DNA of 64,000 bases from CAWCDJ01 sp963778675 (lineage in GTDB: Bacteria > Acidobacteriota > Terriglobia > Bryobacterales > Bryobacteraceae): positions 124,001 to 188,000 of the forward strand of contig CAVZVI010000009.1 of the NCBI GenBank assembly GCA_963778675.1, read 5' to 3'. The first letter of the stretch is position 1; every line of letters starts with the position of its first letter. Both the position numbers and the translations under genes were made by a program. Of the stretch, positions 16,121 to 24,804 are shown piece after piece. The notes under the pieces are model-generated. The model was not told where the DNA came from. It searched no databases and saw only the letters and a list, made by a program, of their open reading frames with translations.

Positions 16121-16777
16121 ATGGCACTTTTAGAGAGAGTCGCAACGCTGGTCCGGGCAAATCTCAACGACCTGGTGGATAAGGCCGAGGATCCGGAAAA
16201 AATGATCAAGCAGGTGATTCTGGACATGCAGAACCAACTGCTACAGGTAAAAACGCAGGTGGCGATTTCGATCGCCGATCAACACGTTCTCGAGAAGAAG
16301 CTGAAGGAGAATGAAGAGAACGAGCAGCAATGGCTGCACCGCGCGGAGATGGCCGTCGATAAGAAGGACGAAGCGCTGGCCCGCGCGGCGGTGGAGCGCG
16401 CCATGAGCTACCGTTCGACGGCTGCGAGTTTCCGGCAGCAGGTTGAAGATCAGAAGACGCAGGTGGAGAACCTCAAGGCGGCTCTCCTGAAACTGCAGCA
16501 GAAACTGGCGGAGGCGCAAGCCAAGAGCGATATGCTGATCGCGCAGCACCGGCGGACGCGGGCGATGGGCAAGGCCAATGAAGCCGGCCTGGCGATGGGG
16601 GACGATTCGAACTCCGCCGCCTTCGACCGGATGAAGAACAAAGTGCAGCATACCGAAGCGACCGCGCAGGCGAAGTCCGAACTGCTGGCCGATGATGTGG
16701 AAGATCGTTTCGCCGCCATGGAAAAGGAAAAGGAGATCGACCGTCTTCTGGCGGAGATCAAGTCCAAGCGGCAATAA
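16121..16777 (+). CDS. PspA/IM30-family phage-shock-type protein
   Basis: 218 aa, typical length. It begins MALLERVATLVRANLNDLVD and continues KAEDPEKMIKQVILDMQNQL, the hallmark N-terminal amphipathic helix and first helix of PspA/IM30, then long coiled-coil helices up to EKEKEIDRLLAEIKSK. PspA forms ESCRT-III-like assemblies that protect damaged inner membranes. Its place after NfeD and flotillin genes, before a clear terminator, suggests one membrane-stress operon under the XRE regulator. GAAAGGAG lies about nine bases before the ATG. Confidence 0.92.
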   Translation: MALLERVATLVRANLNDLVDKAEDPEKMIKQVILDMQNQLLQVKTQVAISIADQHVLEKKLKENEENEQQWLHRAEMAVDKKDEALARAAVERAMSYRSTAASFRQQVEDQKTQVENLKAALLKLQQKLAEAQAKSDMLIAQHRRTRAMGKANEAGLAMGDDSNSAAFDRMKNKVQHTEATAQAKSELLADDVEDRFAAMEKEKEIDRLLAEIKSKRQ

Positions 16778-16784
16778 CCTCGAC

Positions 16785-16810
16785 CGGGGGCAGGTTTCCG
16801 CCTGCCCCCG
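16785..16810 (+). terminator. Hairpin terminator of the flotillin operon, REP-like
   Basis: A perfect 10-base-pair stem (CGGGGGCAGG and CCTGCCCCCG) encloses a six-base loop (TTTCCG), eight bases after the pspA stop. The following bases (CCTTTAC) give only a weak T-run. The GGGGCAGG...CCTGCCCC core resembles the REP palindromes at 35452 and 35880, so it may be a member of the same dispersed family. Confidence 0.65.
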
Positions 16811-16828
16811 CCTTTACGGTGCAATCCT

Positions 16829-17275
16829 ATGGCTCATAAATCACGAATCGATTGGTGTGTGCTGGCGTCGATCGCCCTGGCAATTGGCGCCGCTGCGCTG
16901 CGGGCGACGTGCTGGATCGCCGGGCCCGTTTTGCTGGTCCTGCTGCTTTGCGCGTATCCGCAAACCTACGAGACCACGGGCCAGGGCCTGGTGGTGCGCG
17001 ACGCGCTGACCCGCAGGCTGATTCCATACGAGCAGATTACCTGGGCCGGCCCCGGAGCGTCGCACCTGCTGCGGCCGGAGAGGCTCCGGCTGCAATACGG
17101 CATGGGGTCGGAGCTCGACCTCGCGCCAGCCGACCGCGAGGGGCTGCTGGCCGACCTGGCGGCGCGCGCGCCACATCTGGCCCGGCGCGGAGACCAACTG
17201 GTGCGGAAGGACCGCCACGTCGAGTACTGCTTCGAGCGCGCCGGCGGGTTCCGGATCGGCATGGGAAGGCAATAA
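16829..17275 (+). CDS. Small membrane protein with bacterial PH-like domain
   Basis: 148 aa. Two close hydrophobic helices (VLASIALAIGAAALRA, CWIAGPVLLVLLLCAYP) are followed by a soluble domain starting YETTGQGLVVRDALTRRLIP and containing EQITWAGP, the pattern of bacterial PH domains that read a membrane-proximal ligand (short strands then an amphipathic helix, PADREGLLADLAARAP). Function unknown. It lies after the flotillin-operon terminator, so it has its own transcript or readthrough, and it precedes the M28 peptidase by 51 bases. Confidence 0.68.
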   Translation: MAHKSRIDWCVLASIALAIGAAALRATCWIAGPVLLVLLLCAYPQTYETTGQGLVVRDALTRRLIPYEQITWAGPGASHLLRPERLRLQYGMGSELDLAPADREGLLADLAARAPHLARRGDQLVRKDRHVEYCFERAGGFRIGMGRQ

Positions 17276-17326
17276 GGCGGCGGCGAAACCTGGCCGGCGG
17301 TCGCGGTAGAATCGAACCTAGTCCCT

Positions 17327-19582
17327 ATGAAACAGATACTGGTTTGCTTCTTGTGCACCTGTCTTTATGGCGCGGAGTCGGGACCGCTGCGCGGCTACTC
17401 GAACGAAACGGCGCGGACCGAGCGGGATTGGGAAGTCAAGTTCCGGGCGATTCCGAAAACGGAAAACCTGCGGGCCTTTATGGAACGGCTTTCGGCCCGT
17501 CCGCACCACGTCGGGTCTCCTTACGATAAGGAGAACGCGGAGTGGATCCTCTCGCAGTTCAAGGAGTGGGGGCTCGATGCGCAGATCGAGAGCTTCGATG
17601 TGCTCTTCCCGACCCCCAGGGAGCGGGAGCTCGAGATGGTGTCGCCGTCTCACTTCACGGCGAAGCTGGTGGAGCCCACGGTCTCGCTCGATCCCACGTC
17701 CTCCCAGCATGACGAGCAACTGCCAGTCTATAACGCATACTCGGCCGATGGCGACGTGACGGCGCCGCTGGTGTACGTCAATTACGGAGTGCCGGGTGAT
17801 TATGAAACGCTCGACCGGCTGGGCATTTCCGTCAAGGGAGCGATCGTGATCGCCCGCTACGGCGGGTCCTGGCGCGGCATCAAGCCCAAGGTCGCGGCCG
17901 AGCACGGGGCCATCGGATGCCTCATCTATTCCGACCCGCGCGACGACGGCTACGTTCAGGGCGACGTGTTCCCTACGGGGCCATACCGCAATCCGAACGG
18001 CGCGCAGCGCGGCAGCGTCATGGATATGCCGATTTATCCGGGCGATCCGCTGACGCCGGGTGTCGGGGCGACGAAAGATGCCAAGCGGCTGGCGCTCAAG
18101 GATGCCGCCACCCTGATGAAGATTCCGGTGATGCCGATTTCCTACGGCGACGCGCAGCCGCTGCTGGCGGAACTGGCGGGCCCGGTGGCGCCGGCAGCAT
18201 GGCGCGGCGGGCTGCCCATCACCTACCACGTGGGCCCGGGTCCGGCGAAGGTGCACCTGAAACTCGCGTTCAACTGGGACCTCAAGCCGCTCTACAACGT
18301 GATCGCTCGTATCCCGGGCGCCGCGTATCCGGATGAGTGGGTGATTCGCGGAAATCATCACGATGCCTGGGTGAACGGCGCCGACGATCCGGTCTCGGGA
18401 GCCGTCGCCCTGATGGAAGAGGCGCGCGGCCTCGCGGATCTCGTCAAGCAGGGATGGAAGCCGAAGCGCACCATCGTCTATTGTGTGTGGGACGGCGAGG
18501 AGCCGGGCCTTCTCGGTTCCACCGAGTGGGCGGAGACGCACGCCGCGGAGCTCGAGCGCAAGGCCGTGGTCTATCTGAATTCCGATTCGAACGGGCGCGG
18601 ATACCTGCAGGTGGAGGGCTCGCACACGCTGGAGCGCTTCATGAACGGCGTGGCCAAGGACATCGAAGATCCGGAGACCGGCTTGACGGTTTGGAGGCGG
18701 ATGCAGGCGCGGCGGCTGACCGGTCCGATGGGCACGCCCCAGGACCGGCAGGAAGCGCGCACACGGCCGGACCTGCGGATCGCCGCCCTGGGCTCCGGCT
18801 CGGACTACACCGCGTTCCTCGACCATCTGGGAATCGCGTCGATCAACATGGGGTTCGGCGGAGAGGGCGGCGGCGGAATCTATCATTCCGTGTATGACGA
18901 CTTCTACTGGTACACGCATTTTTCCGACACGAAGTTCGTTTACGGGCGGGCGCTGGCGCAGACCGCCGGGACTGCGGTGATGCGGCTGGCGGACGCCGAA
19001 CTGTTGCCGTTCGATTTCGATGACTTCACCGATACGGTGCGGCGCTATGTGGCGGAAGTGGAGAAGCTGGCGCGCGACCGCCGCGAACAGGCCATTGAAC
19101 GCAACCGCATGATCGACGACGGCACGTACGCGGCCGTAGAAGATCCCGAGCATAAGACGACGCTGCCGCCGAAGGAGGTGGTCCCGCCGTTTCTCAACTT
19201 CGCGCCGCTCGAAAACGGCCTCGCCGCGCTCGAGCGGGTGACCCGCGACTACGACCAGGCGCTGGCGCACGCCAGCCAGGACGGAGGTTCGGCCCTGGCA
19301 CGCGCCGCGCTGCGCGAAGCCAACGCCAAGCTGATTGGGGTGGAGCGGGCGCTGACCTCCAACGAAGGCCTGCCCAGCCGCCCCTGGTTCAAACACCAGA
19401 TCTATGCGCCCGGCCTCTACACCGGCTACGGCGTGAAGACGCTGCCCGCGGTGCGGGAGAGCATCGAGCAGAACGAGTGGAAACAGGCCAATGAGGAAAT
19501 CGTCAAAGTCGGGACGGTCCTGGAGAATACCGGCGAGGTGATTCAGGGCGCGGCGGCGGAGTTGGCGCGCGCGGCGCGCTGA
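17327..19582 (+). CDS. Secreted M28-family metallopeptidase (glutamate carboxypeptidase II-like)
   Basis: 751 aa. A short signal peptide (MKQILVCFLCTCLYGAES) is followed by an N-terminal lid with PHHVGSPYDKENAEWILSQF, a PA-type insertion (VKGAIVIARYGGSWRGIKPK) and the di-zinc aminopeptidase domain: IRGNHHDAWVNGADDPVSGA (His and bridging Asp), WDGEEPGLLGSTEWAE (Glu base and Glu ligand) and YLNSDSNGRG (Asp ligand). The C-terminal third is the helical dimerisation domain of the GCPII/transferrin-receptor type. It should release C-terminal residues from peptides in the periplasm or outside. Length and order match the family. Confidence 0.92.
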   Translation: MKQILVCFLCTCLYGAESGPLRGYSNETARTERDWEVKFRAIPKTENLRAFMERLSARPHHVGSPYDKENAEWILSQFKEWGLDAQIESFDVLFPTPRERELEMVSPSHFTAKLVEPTVSLDPTSSQHDEQLPVYNAYSADGDVTAPLVYVNYGVPGDYETLDRLGISVKGAIVIARYGGSWRGIKPKVAAEHGAIGCLIYSDPRDDGYVQGDVFPTGPYRNPNGAQRGSVMDMPIYPGDPLTPGVGATKDAKRLALKDAATLMKIPVMPISYGDAQPLLAELAGPVAPAAWRGGLPITYHVGPGPAKVHLKLAFNWDLKPLYNVIARIPGAAYPDEWVIRGNHHDAWVNGADDPVSGAVALMEEARGLADLVKQGWKPKRTIVYCVWDGEEPGLLGSTEWAETHAAELERKAVVYLNSDSNGRGYLQVEGSHTLERFMNGVAKDIEDPETGLTVWRRMQARRLTGPMGTPQDRQEARTRPDLRIAALGSGSDYTAFLDHLGIASINMGFGGEGGGGIYHSVYDDFYWYTHFSDTKFVYGRALAQTAGTAVMRLADAELLPFDFDDFTDTVRRYVAEVEKLARDRREQAIERNRMIDDGTYAAVEDPEHKTTLPPKEVVPPFLNFAPLENGLAALERVTRDYDQALAHASQDGGSALARAALREANAKLIGVERALTSNEGLPSRPWFKHQIYAPGLYTGYGVKTLPAVRESIEQNEWKQANEEIVKVGTVLENTGEVIQGAAAELARAAR

Positions 19583-19800
19583 GGTTTCCGCTGCTGCTTG
19601 AGTTGCTGGTTCAGATGGCCCAGTGACGCAAACTGTCCGGCGTAGCGGGCGGTGAGCGGCGGTCTTGCTTTGCGGCGCGGATCGAAATCGCGGCGCCGGA
19701 AGAGATCGGTGGCGGCGATGATCGCGGTGCCCATGGGGCGATATTCGTAGGTGCCCTGCGCCCACGCGAGGTCATCATCGAACCAGAGGTAGAAGCCCAC
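19543..19800 (-). CDS. Possible small hypothetical protein
   Basis: An 85-codon frame from a GTG at 19800, convergent with and overlapping the last 40 bases of the M28 gene. It encodes FYLWFDDDLAWAQGTYEYRP near the start and a basic Gln-rich tail (LNQQLKQQRKPQRAARANS). The frame is open further upstream without a better start. Codon use is GC-rich at third positions, as in neighbours, which mildly supports coding; I recognise no domain. No ribosome-binding site stands out. Confidence 0.3.
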   Translation of the reverse strand: MGFYLWFDDDLAWAQGTYEYRPMGTAIIAATDLFRRRDFDPRRKARPPLTARYAGQFASLGHLNQQLKQQRKPQRAARANSAAAP

Positions 19801-19867
19801 GACAGTATGGTAGCTGAATGCGGGCCGACGTGACCCGATTTCACAGCGTTGCCGTGCACGCCCACTG

Positions 19868-20969
19868 GTGCGGACCGTTACAATCAGAAGAGTGCCAGGA
19901 GTCTATCTTTCCTATCCCTTCTGCGCGCAGAAGTGCACGTACTGCAATTTTGCGTCGGGCGTCTTTCCGCGCGCGCTGGAAGCGCGGTACCTTTCCGCGC
20001 TCGCGGAGGAGATTCGCGCGCACGTTTGGGAGTGGCGTCCGGAGACAATTTACCTGGGAGGCGGTACGCCCAGCAGGATCGAAGCCGGAGCCCTGCGCGG
20101 CATTCTGGACCTCATCCCGGGGCGCCCCTGGATCGAAGCCACCATGGAGGCGGCGCCCGGCGGCATCACGGCGGAACTCGCGCGGGCCTGGGCCGCGGCC
20201 GGAATCAACCGCGTGAGCCTGGGGGTGCAGTCGTTCGTTGAAACCGAGATCCGGCTCACCGGCCGCAAGCACACGGCGGAAATCGTGGAGCGCGAAGTGA
20301 ACGTGCTGCGCGATGCGGGAATCCGCAACTGCAACCTCGACCTGATCGCGGGCCTCGCCGGACAGACCGAGGCCGGCTGGCGCCGAGTCGCTGGAGTGGA
20401 TCGAGCGGATCTCGCCGGAGCACGTCTCGGTCTACATGCTCGAAGTGGACGAAGACAGCCGCCTCGGCAAAGAGATGCTGCTGGGCGGAGTGCGTTACGG
20501 CGCGGCCGGAACCCCGACGGAAGACCAGACCGCGGCGTTCTACGAGATGGCGGTGGAACGGCTGGCCGCCATGGGCATCGAGCGTTACGAGATCTCGAAT
20601 TTCGCGAAGGCCGGGAGGGAGTCGCGCCACAACCTGAAGTACTGGAAGCTGGAGCCTTACGCCGGGTTCGGCGCGGATGCGCACTCCTTCGACGGCCGCA
20701 CGCGGCGGCAGAACGCGGAATCGGTGGAAGCGTACTTGCAGGGCGGCGTGGAAGCGCCCTCGGCGGCGAGCGCCGACGAGCGGTTCTTCGTGGGGCTGCG
20801 GCTGATGGAAGGGATACGGCCGACCGATGAAGAGTGGCGGCGCTTCGAGCAGCCGATTCGCCGCTTCGTGGATGCCGGGCTGCTCGAGGCTTCGGACGGC
20901 GCCATCCGGCTGACCGGACGAGGAGTGCTGCTTTCCAACGAGGTGTTCCAGGAGTTTCTCACGCAATGA
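19868..20969 (+). CDS. hemW: HemW-type radical SAM heme chaperone, frameshifted
   Basis: HemW (formerly HemN-like) binds heme and a 4Fe-4S cluster; it is a heme chaperone rather than a coproporphyrinogen oxidase. The first frame has GVYLSYPFCAQKCTYCNFAS with the CxxxCxxC cluster motif, IYLGGGTPSRIEAGAL, RVSLGVQSF and NLDLIAGLAGQTEAGW. At 20381-20386 an extra base in the run CGCCG shifts the frame; dropping it continues as RESLEWIERISPEHVSVYML and on to the HemW C-terminal domain (NLKYWKLEPYAGFGADAHSF). The start is GTG at 19892 or 19868. Either a real lesion or a sequence error; the rest is intact, favouring error. Confidence 0.8.
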
Positions 20970-21994
20970 TCGATCTGCGCAGCGATACCGTGACCAAACC
21001 GACGCCCGAGATGCGGCGCGCCATGATGGAGGCCGAGGTCGGCGACGATGTTTACGGCGAGGACCCGACCGTCAATCGCCTGGAGAAGCGGGCGGCCGAG
21101 ATCGCCGGCAAGGAAGCCGCGCTGTTCGTCCCGACCGGCACGATGGGTAATACGATCGGGATCAAGCTGCTCACCGAGCACGGGCAGGAAGTCATCTGCG
21201 ATTCGCGCTCCCACATTCTGGATTACGAACTGTCGATGGTGGCGTGGTTTTCCGGCTGCGTGGTGCGCGCCGTTCCCACCGCCGACGGCATCCTGCGCTG
21301 GAGCGAGGTGCGCCGCCTGGTGAAGCCGGTCAGCGCGCACGCCGCGCCCACCGGCGCGATCGCCATCGAGAACACGCACAACATGCACGGCGGCACGGTC
21401 TATCCGCTGGCCGCGGTGCGCGAGATCTGCGAAGGTGCGCACGAACGCGGCGTCAGGGTTCACATGGACGGGGCGCGCATGTTCAACGCGGCGGCCGCGC
21501 TGGGCGTGCCCGTGCGCGAGGTTGCCGCCCCGGCCGATACGGTGATGTTCTGTCTTTCGAAGGCGCTGGGTGCGCCGGCCGGGTCGATGCTGGCGGGGCC
21601 CGCGGAGTTGATCGCCAAGGGCCGGCTTCTGCGCAAACGGCTGGGCGGCGGCATGCGGCAGGTGGGAGTTCTGGCGGCGGCCTGCCTGATCGCGCTCGAA
21701 GAGACGCCGAAGCGCCTGGCGGACGATCACTGCAACGCGAAGTTTCTCGCCGAAGGACTGGGCCGGATTCCCGGAATCGAGGTGGACCCGGCCAAAGTGG
21801 CGACCAATATCACGATTTTTGAAGTAAGCGGGACCGGAGTCGCTCCGGCCGAAATCAGCGCGCGGCTGCGGCAGCGCGGGGTGTTGATCAACGCGATCAA
21901 CGAACGCCAGATGCGCGCGGTCACGCACTACGATGTGGACCGCGCGGCCTGCGCCGAAGCCCTCGCGGCGGTGGCGGACGCCCTAGCTTCATGA
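20966..21994 (+). CDS. ltaE: Low-specificity L-threonine aldolase (PLP enzyme)
   Basis: Cleaves L-threonine/allo-threonine to glycine and acetaldehyde. 342 aa, fold type I. It opens MIDLRSDTVTKPTPEMRRAM and continues VGDDVYGEDPTVNRLE, the family signature; the PLP lysine is in MFCLSKALGAPAGS, and HMDGARMFNA holds the Asp that contacts the pyridine nitrogen. The ATG overlaps the TGA of hemW (ATGA), which is why this start was chosen and shows coupling with hemW. It is followed 25 bases later by the NHL-repeat gene. Confidence 0.92.
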   Translation: MIDLRSDTVTKPTPEMRRAMMEAEVGDDVYGEDPTVNRLEKRAAEIAGKEAALFVPTGTMGNTIGIKLLTEHGQEVICDSRSHILDYELSMVAWFSGCVVRAVPTADGILRWSEVRRLVKPVSAHAAPTGAIAIENTHNMHGGTVYPLAAVREICEGAHERGVRVHMDGARMFNAAAALGVPVREVAAPADTVMFCLSKALGAPAGSMLAGPAELIAKGRLLRKRLGGGMRQVGVLAAACLIALEETPKRLADDHCNAKFLAEGLGRIPGIEVDPAKVATNITIFEVSGTGVAPAEISARLRQRGVLINAINERQMRAVTHYDVDRAACAEALAAVADALAS

Positions 21995-22019
21995 GTATCG
22001 GAAAGGACTTGACGTTTAC

Positions 22020-24803
22020 ATGGTGAAATTCTTCCTGCTGCTTGCCGGCGGTACGCTCGCCCTGGCGCAGCAATACACGATTTCGACGCTCGCGGGCGGC
22101 GCGCCGCCGGCCACCCCCGCGGCGGCCGGGAGCGTTTCGATCGGCCAGCCCGGGCGGGTCGCTACGGACCGCGCGGGCAACGTGTACTTCAGCGCATCGA
22201 ATGCAGTCTTCAAGGTGAGCGCCGGCGGCACGCTGACGCTGGTGGCTGGGAATTCGCGCGCCGGGTTTTCCGGCGACGGCGGCCCGGCGGTCAACGCACA
22301 GTTGAACACGCCGCAGGGCATCGCGGTGGACCCCTCGGGCAATATCTACATCGCCGATTCCGTGAACAACCGCGTCCGCATCGTGACGACCGACGGCATC
22401 ATCAATACTTTCGCGGGCACCGGCTACGTCAGCCCCGGCGGCCCCCGCACGTTCAATGACGGCGGCCCGGCCATCGGCGGCCTGCTGCACCTGCCGCAGG
22501 GCGTCGCGTTGGATGCGTCCGGCAACGTGTACATCGCGGACACGGGCGATAATACCATCCGCATCGTGACCACCGACGGCATCATCAACACCTTCGCCGG
22601 AGACAGTTATCCGAGCTATTCCGGCGACACCGCGGCAGCCGTGGACGCCGAACTGCACAGCCCCTCGGATGTGGCCGTGGATTCCTCGGGCAACGTTTAC
22701 ATTGCCGACACCGCGAACGCCGTCATCCGCAAAGTCACGACCGACGGCCTCATCAATACCGTGGCCGGCAATCTTTCGATTGGATCGTCGGGCGATGGCG
22801 GCGTGGCCACCAAGGCCGCGCTCCTGACGCCCATTTCTTTGGCAGTGGACTCTTCGGGCAACATCTACATCCTCGAGAACGGCGACGGAAAGGTTCGCAA
22901 GGTCGACACCAGCGGCAATATCAACACGATTGCCGGCGTGGGTACGGCGGGCTTCGGCGGCGACGGCGGCGACCCGCTCAAAGCGCAGATGAACTACCCG
23001 ACCGGAATCGCGCTGGACCCATCCGGAAATCTCTATGTCGCCGATGCGCTGAACCAGAGAATTCGCAAGATTGCGGGCGGCAGCATCAGCTCGATTGCCG
23101 GCAACGGCCTGGTCAGCTATTCCGGCAACGGCGGATCCGCCCTGGGCGCGCAGATGAACGCCCCGGAGGGTGCCGCGGTGGATAGCGCGGGGAACCTGTA
23201 CGTGGCCGACACCGGCAACAACGTCGTGCGCAAGGTGTCGAAAGACGGCACGATCACAGCCTTCGCCGGCACCGGCACTCCGGGTAGCGGCGGCGACGGC
23301 GGCGCTGCTACCAGCGCCCAATTGAATGCGCCCGAAGGTATCGCGGTGGATTCGGCAGGCAACGTCTATATCGCCGACAGCGGGAATGCCCGCGTGCGGA
23401 AGGTCGACGCGAGCGGCACGATTTCGACTGTGGCCGGCAACGGCACCCCGGGTTACAGCGGCGACAGCGGCGCTGCCGCCAGCGCGCAGTTGTACACACC
23501 TACTGCGGTTGCGGTGGATGGCGCCGGCAACCTGTACATTTCGGATTTCAACAATAGCCGCATTCGAAAAGTTTCGGCGGGCGGAACCATCACCACGGTG
23601 GCGGGCAACGGCAACTCGGGCTACTCCGGAGACGGAGCTCCGGCGACCAGCGCGCAGATCAATCTGCCGCAGGGCGTGGCAGTCGATAGCGCCGGCAACC
23701 TGTACATCGCCGACACCGGGAATAATGTAATCCGGCTGGTGGGCGCCAACGGCCTGATCAGCACCGTGGCGGGCAATGGGCTCATCGGTTATTCGGGCGA
23801 CGGCGGGCCGGCCGCGCAGGCGCAACTCGGCAACCCCAGCGCGGTGGCGGTGGATTCGGCGGGCAATCTTTTCGTCGCCGACGGCAGCACGCGGATTCGC
23901 AAGGTCTTCCCCAGCGGCCTGATCACCACCATTGCCGGCAACGGCACCGCTGGCTACTCCGGCGACGGCGGCGGCGCTCTGGCCGCGCAGCTCAACGCGC
24001 CATCCGGCGTAGCGGTGGATTCGGGCGGCAACGTCTACGTGGCGGATACCGGTAACAACGCCGTCCGCATGCTGCACCCTGCCGGGTTCGGATTGAGCCT
24101 GGCCGCGGTGACGAACGGCGCGAGTTTTCAAACCGGCGCGATCGCGCCCGGTGAAGTGGTGGCGCTGTTCGGCTCCGGAATGGGACCCTCGTCGCTTGCC
24201 CGTTTCCAGCTCAACTCGGCTGGACAGGTGCCGACCAAAACCGGCGGGACCAGCGTCTACTTCAATAACATTGCCGCGCCCGTTCTCTACAGCCTCGCCG
24301 GCCAGGTCGGGGTGGTGGTGCCCTTCGGAGTGACCGGATCGAAGGCCCAGGTGGTCGTGCAGTACAACGGACAGGTGGCTGCTCCGGTGACCGTCGATCT
24401 CAAGCCCACCGCGGGCGCGCTGTTCACGCTGAACGCCAGCGGGTCAGGGCAGGCGGCGGTCCTGAACCAGGACTATTCCGTCAACGGCGCAGGCAACCCG
24501 GCCAAGGCCGGCAGCTATGTCTACCTGTATGCCACCGGTCTCGGCCAAACCAATCCGGGCGGGCAGGATGGCGTACCCACCGGTTCCACTCTGCCGCTCC
24601 CCTTGCAGACTGTAACGGCCACGGTCGGCGGAATACCCGCGACCGTGCAGTTCGCCGGAGGCGCTCCGGGGCTGGTGGCCGGTGTTATGCAGATCAACGT
24701 GCAGGTGCCCGCGGGCCTCACCGCCGGCGCGGCCGAGGTGATCTTCAGCCAGGGGGGCGTATCGAGCCCATCAGGCGTTACGATTGCAGTATCGGGAAAC
24801 TGA
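22020..24803 (+). CDS. Secreted NHL-repeat beta-propeller protein with TIGR03437 C-terminal domain
   Basis: 927 aa. A signal peptide (MVKFFLLLAGGTLALAQ) is followed by one degenerate and eleven clear NHL repeats of about 56 residues, each with a core like GIAVDSAGNVYIADSGNARV and ending IRKV...ISTVAGNG, then YSGDGGPA. From about residue 705 (LAAVTNGASFQTGAIAPGEV) to the end lies the Solibacter-type C-terminal domain, with VPFGVTG, YVYLYATGLGQTNPGGQDG and MQINVQVPAGL. NHL propellers bind protein or carbohydrate ligands. This architecture is expanded in Solibacter-like genomes; its ligand is unknown. The aldo/keto reductase gene starts one base after the stop. Confidence 0.92.
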   Translation: MVKFFLLLAGGTLALAQQYTISTLAGGAPPATPAAAGSVSIGQPGRVATDRAGNVYFSASNAVFKVSAGGTLTLVAGNSRAGFSGDGGPAVNAQLNTPQGIAVDPSGNIYIADSVNNRVRIVTTDGIINTFAGTGYVSPGGPRTFNDGGPAIGGLLHLPQGVALDASGNVYIADTGDNTIRIVTTDGIINTFAGDSYPSYSGDTAAAVDAELHSPSDVAVDSSGNVYIADTANAVIRKVTTDGLINTVAGNLSIGSSGDGGVATKAALLTPISLAVDSSGNIYILENGDGKVRKVDTSGNINTIAGVGTAGFGGDGGDPLKAQMNYPTGIALDPSGNLYVADALNQRIRKIAGGSISSIAGNGLVSYSGNGGSALGAQMNAPEGAAVDSAGNLYVADTGNNVVRKVSKDGTITAFAGTGTPGSGGDGGAATSAQLNAPEGIAVDSAGNVYIADSGNARVRKVDASGTISTVAGNGTPGYSGDSGAAASAQLYTPTAVAVDGAGNLYISDFNNSRIRKVSAGGTITTVAGNGNSGYSGDGAPATSAQINLPQGVAVDSAGNLYIADTGNNVIRLVGANGLISTVAGNGLIGYSGDGGPAAQAQLGNPSAVAVDSAGNLFVADGSTRIRKVFPSGLITTIAGNGTAGYSGDGGGALAAQLNAPSGVAVDSGGNVYVADTGNNAVRMLHPAGFGLSLAAVTNGASFQTGAIAPGEVVALFGSGMGPSSLARFQLNSAGQVPTKTGGTSVYFNNIAAPVLYSLAGQVGVVVPFGVTGSKAQVVVQYNGQVAAPVTVDLKPTAGALFTLNASGSGQAAVLNQDYSVNGAGNPAKAGSYVYLYATGLGQTNPGGQDGVPTGSTLPLPLQTVTATVGGIPATVQFAGGAPGLVAGVMQINVQVPAGLTAGAAEVIFSQGGVSSPSGVTIAVSGN
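22150..24070 (+). repeat. In-frame NHL repeat array (about 12 units of roughly 168 bases)
   Basis: The coding sequence is built of tandem diverged units of about 168 bases, one per NHL blade (centred for example at 22340, 22520, 22690, 23030, 23180, 23350, 23520, 23690, 23860 and 24020). Neighbouring units 6-9 are the most alike, pointing to recent duplication within the array. Confidence 0.85.
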
Positions 24804-24804
24804 G

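Noticed and set aside
21921..24131. 736-codon minus-strand frame opposite the NHL repeats
   Set aside because: Its apparent repeats mirror the NHL repeat DNA; the plus strand has signal peptide and domains.
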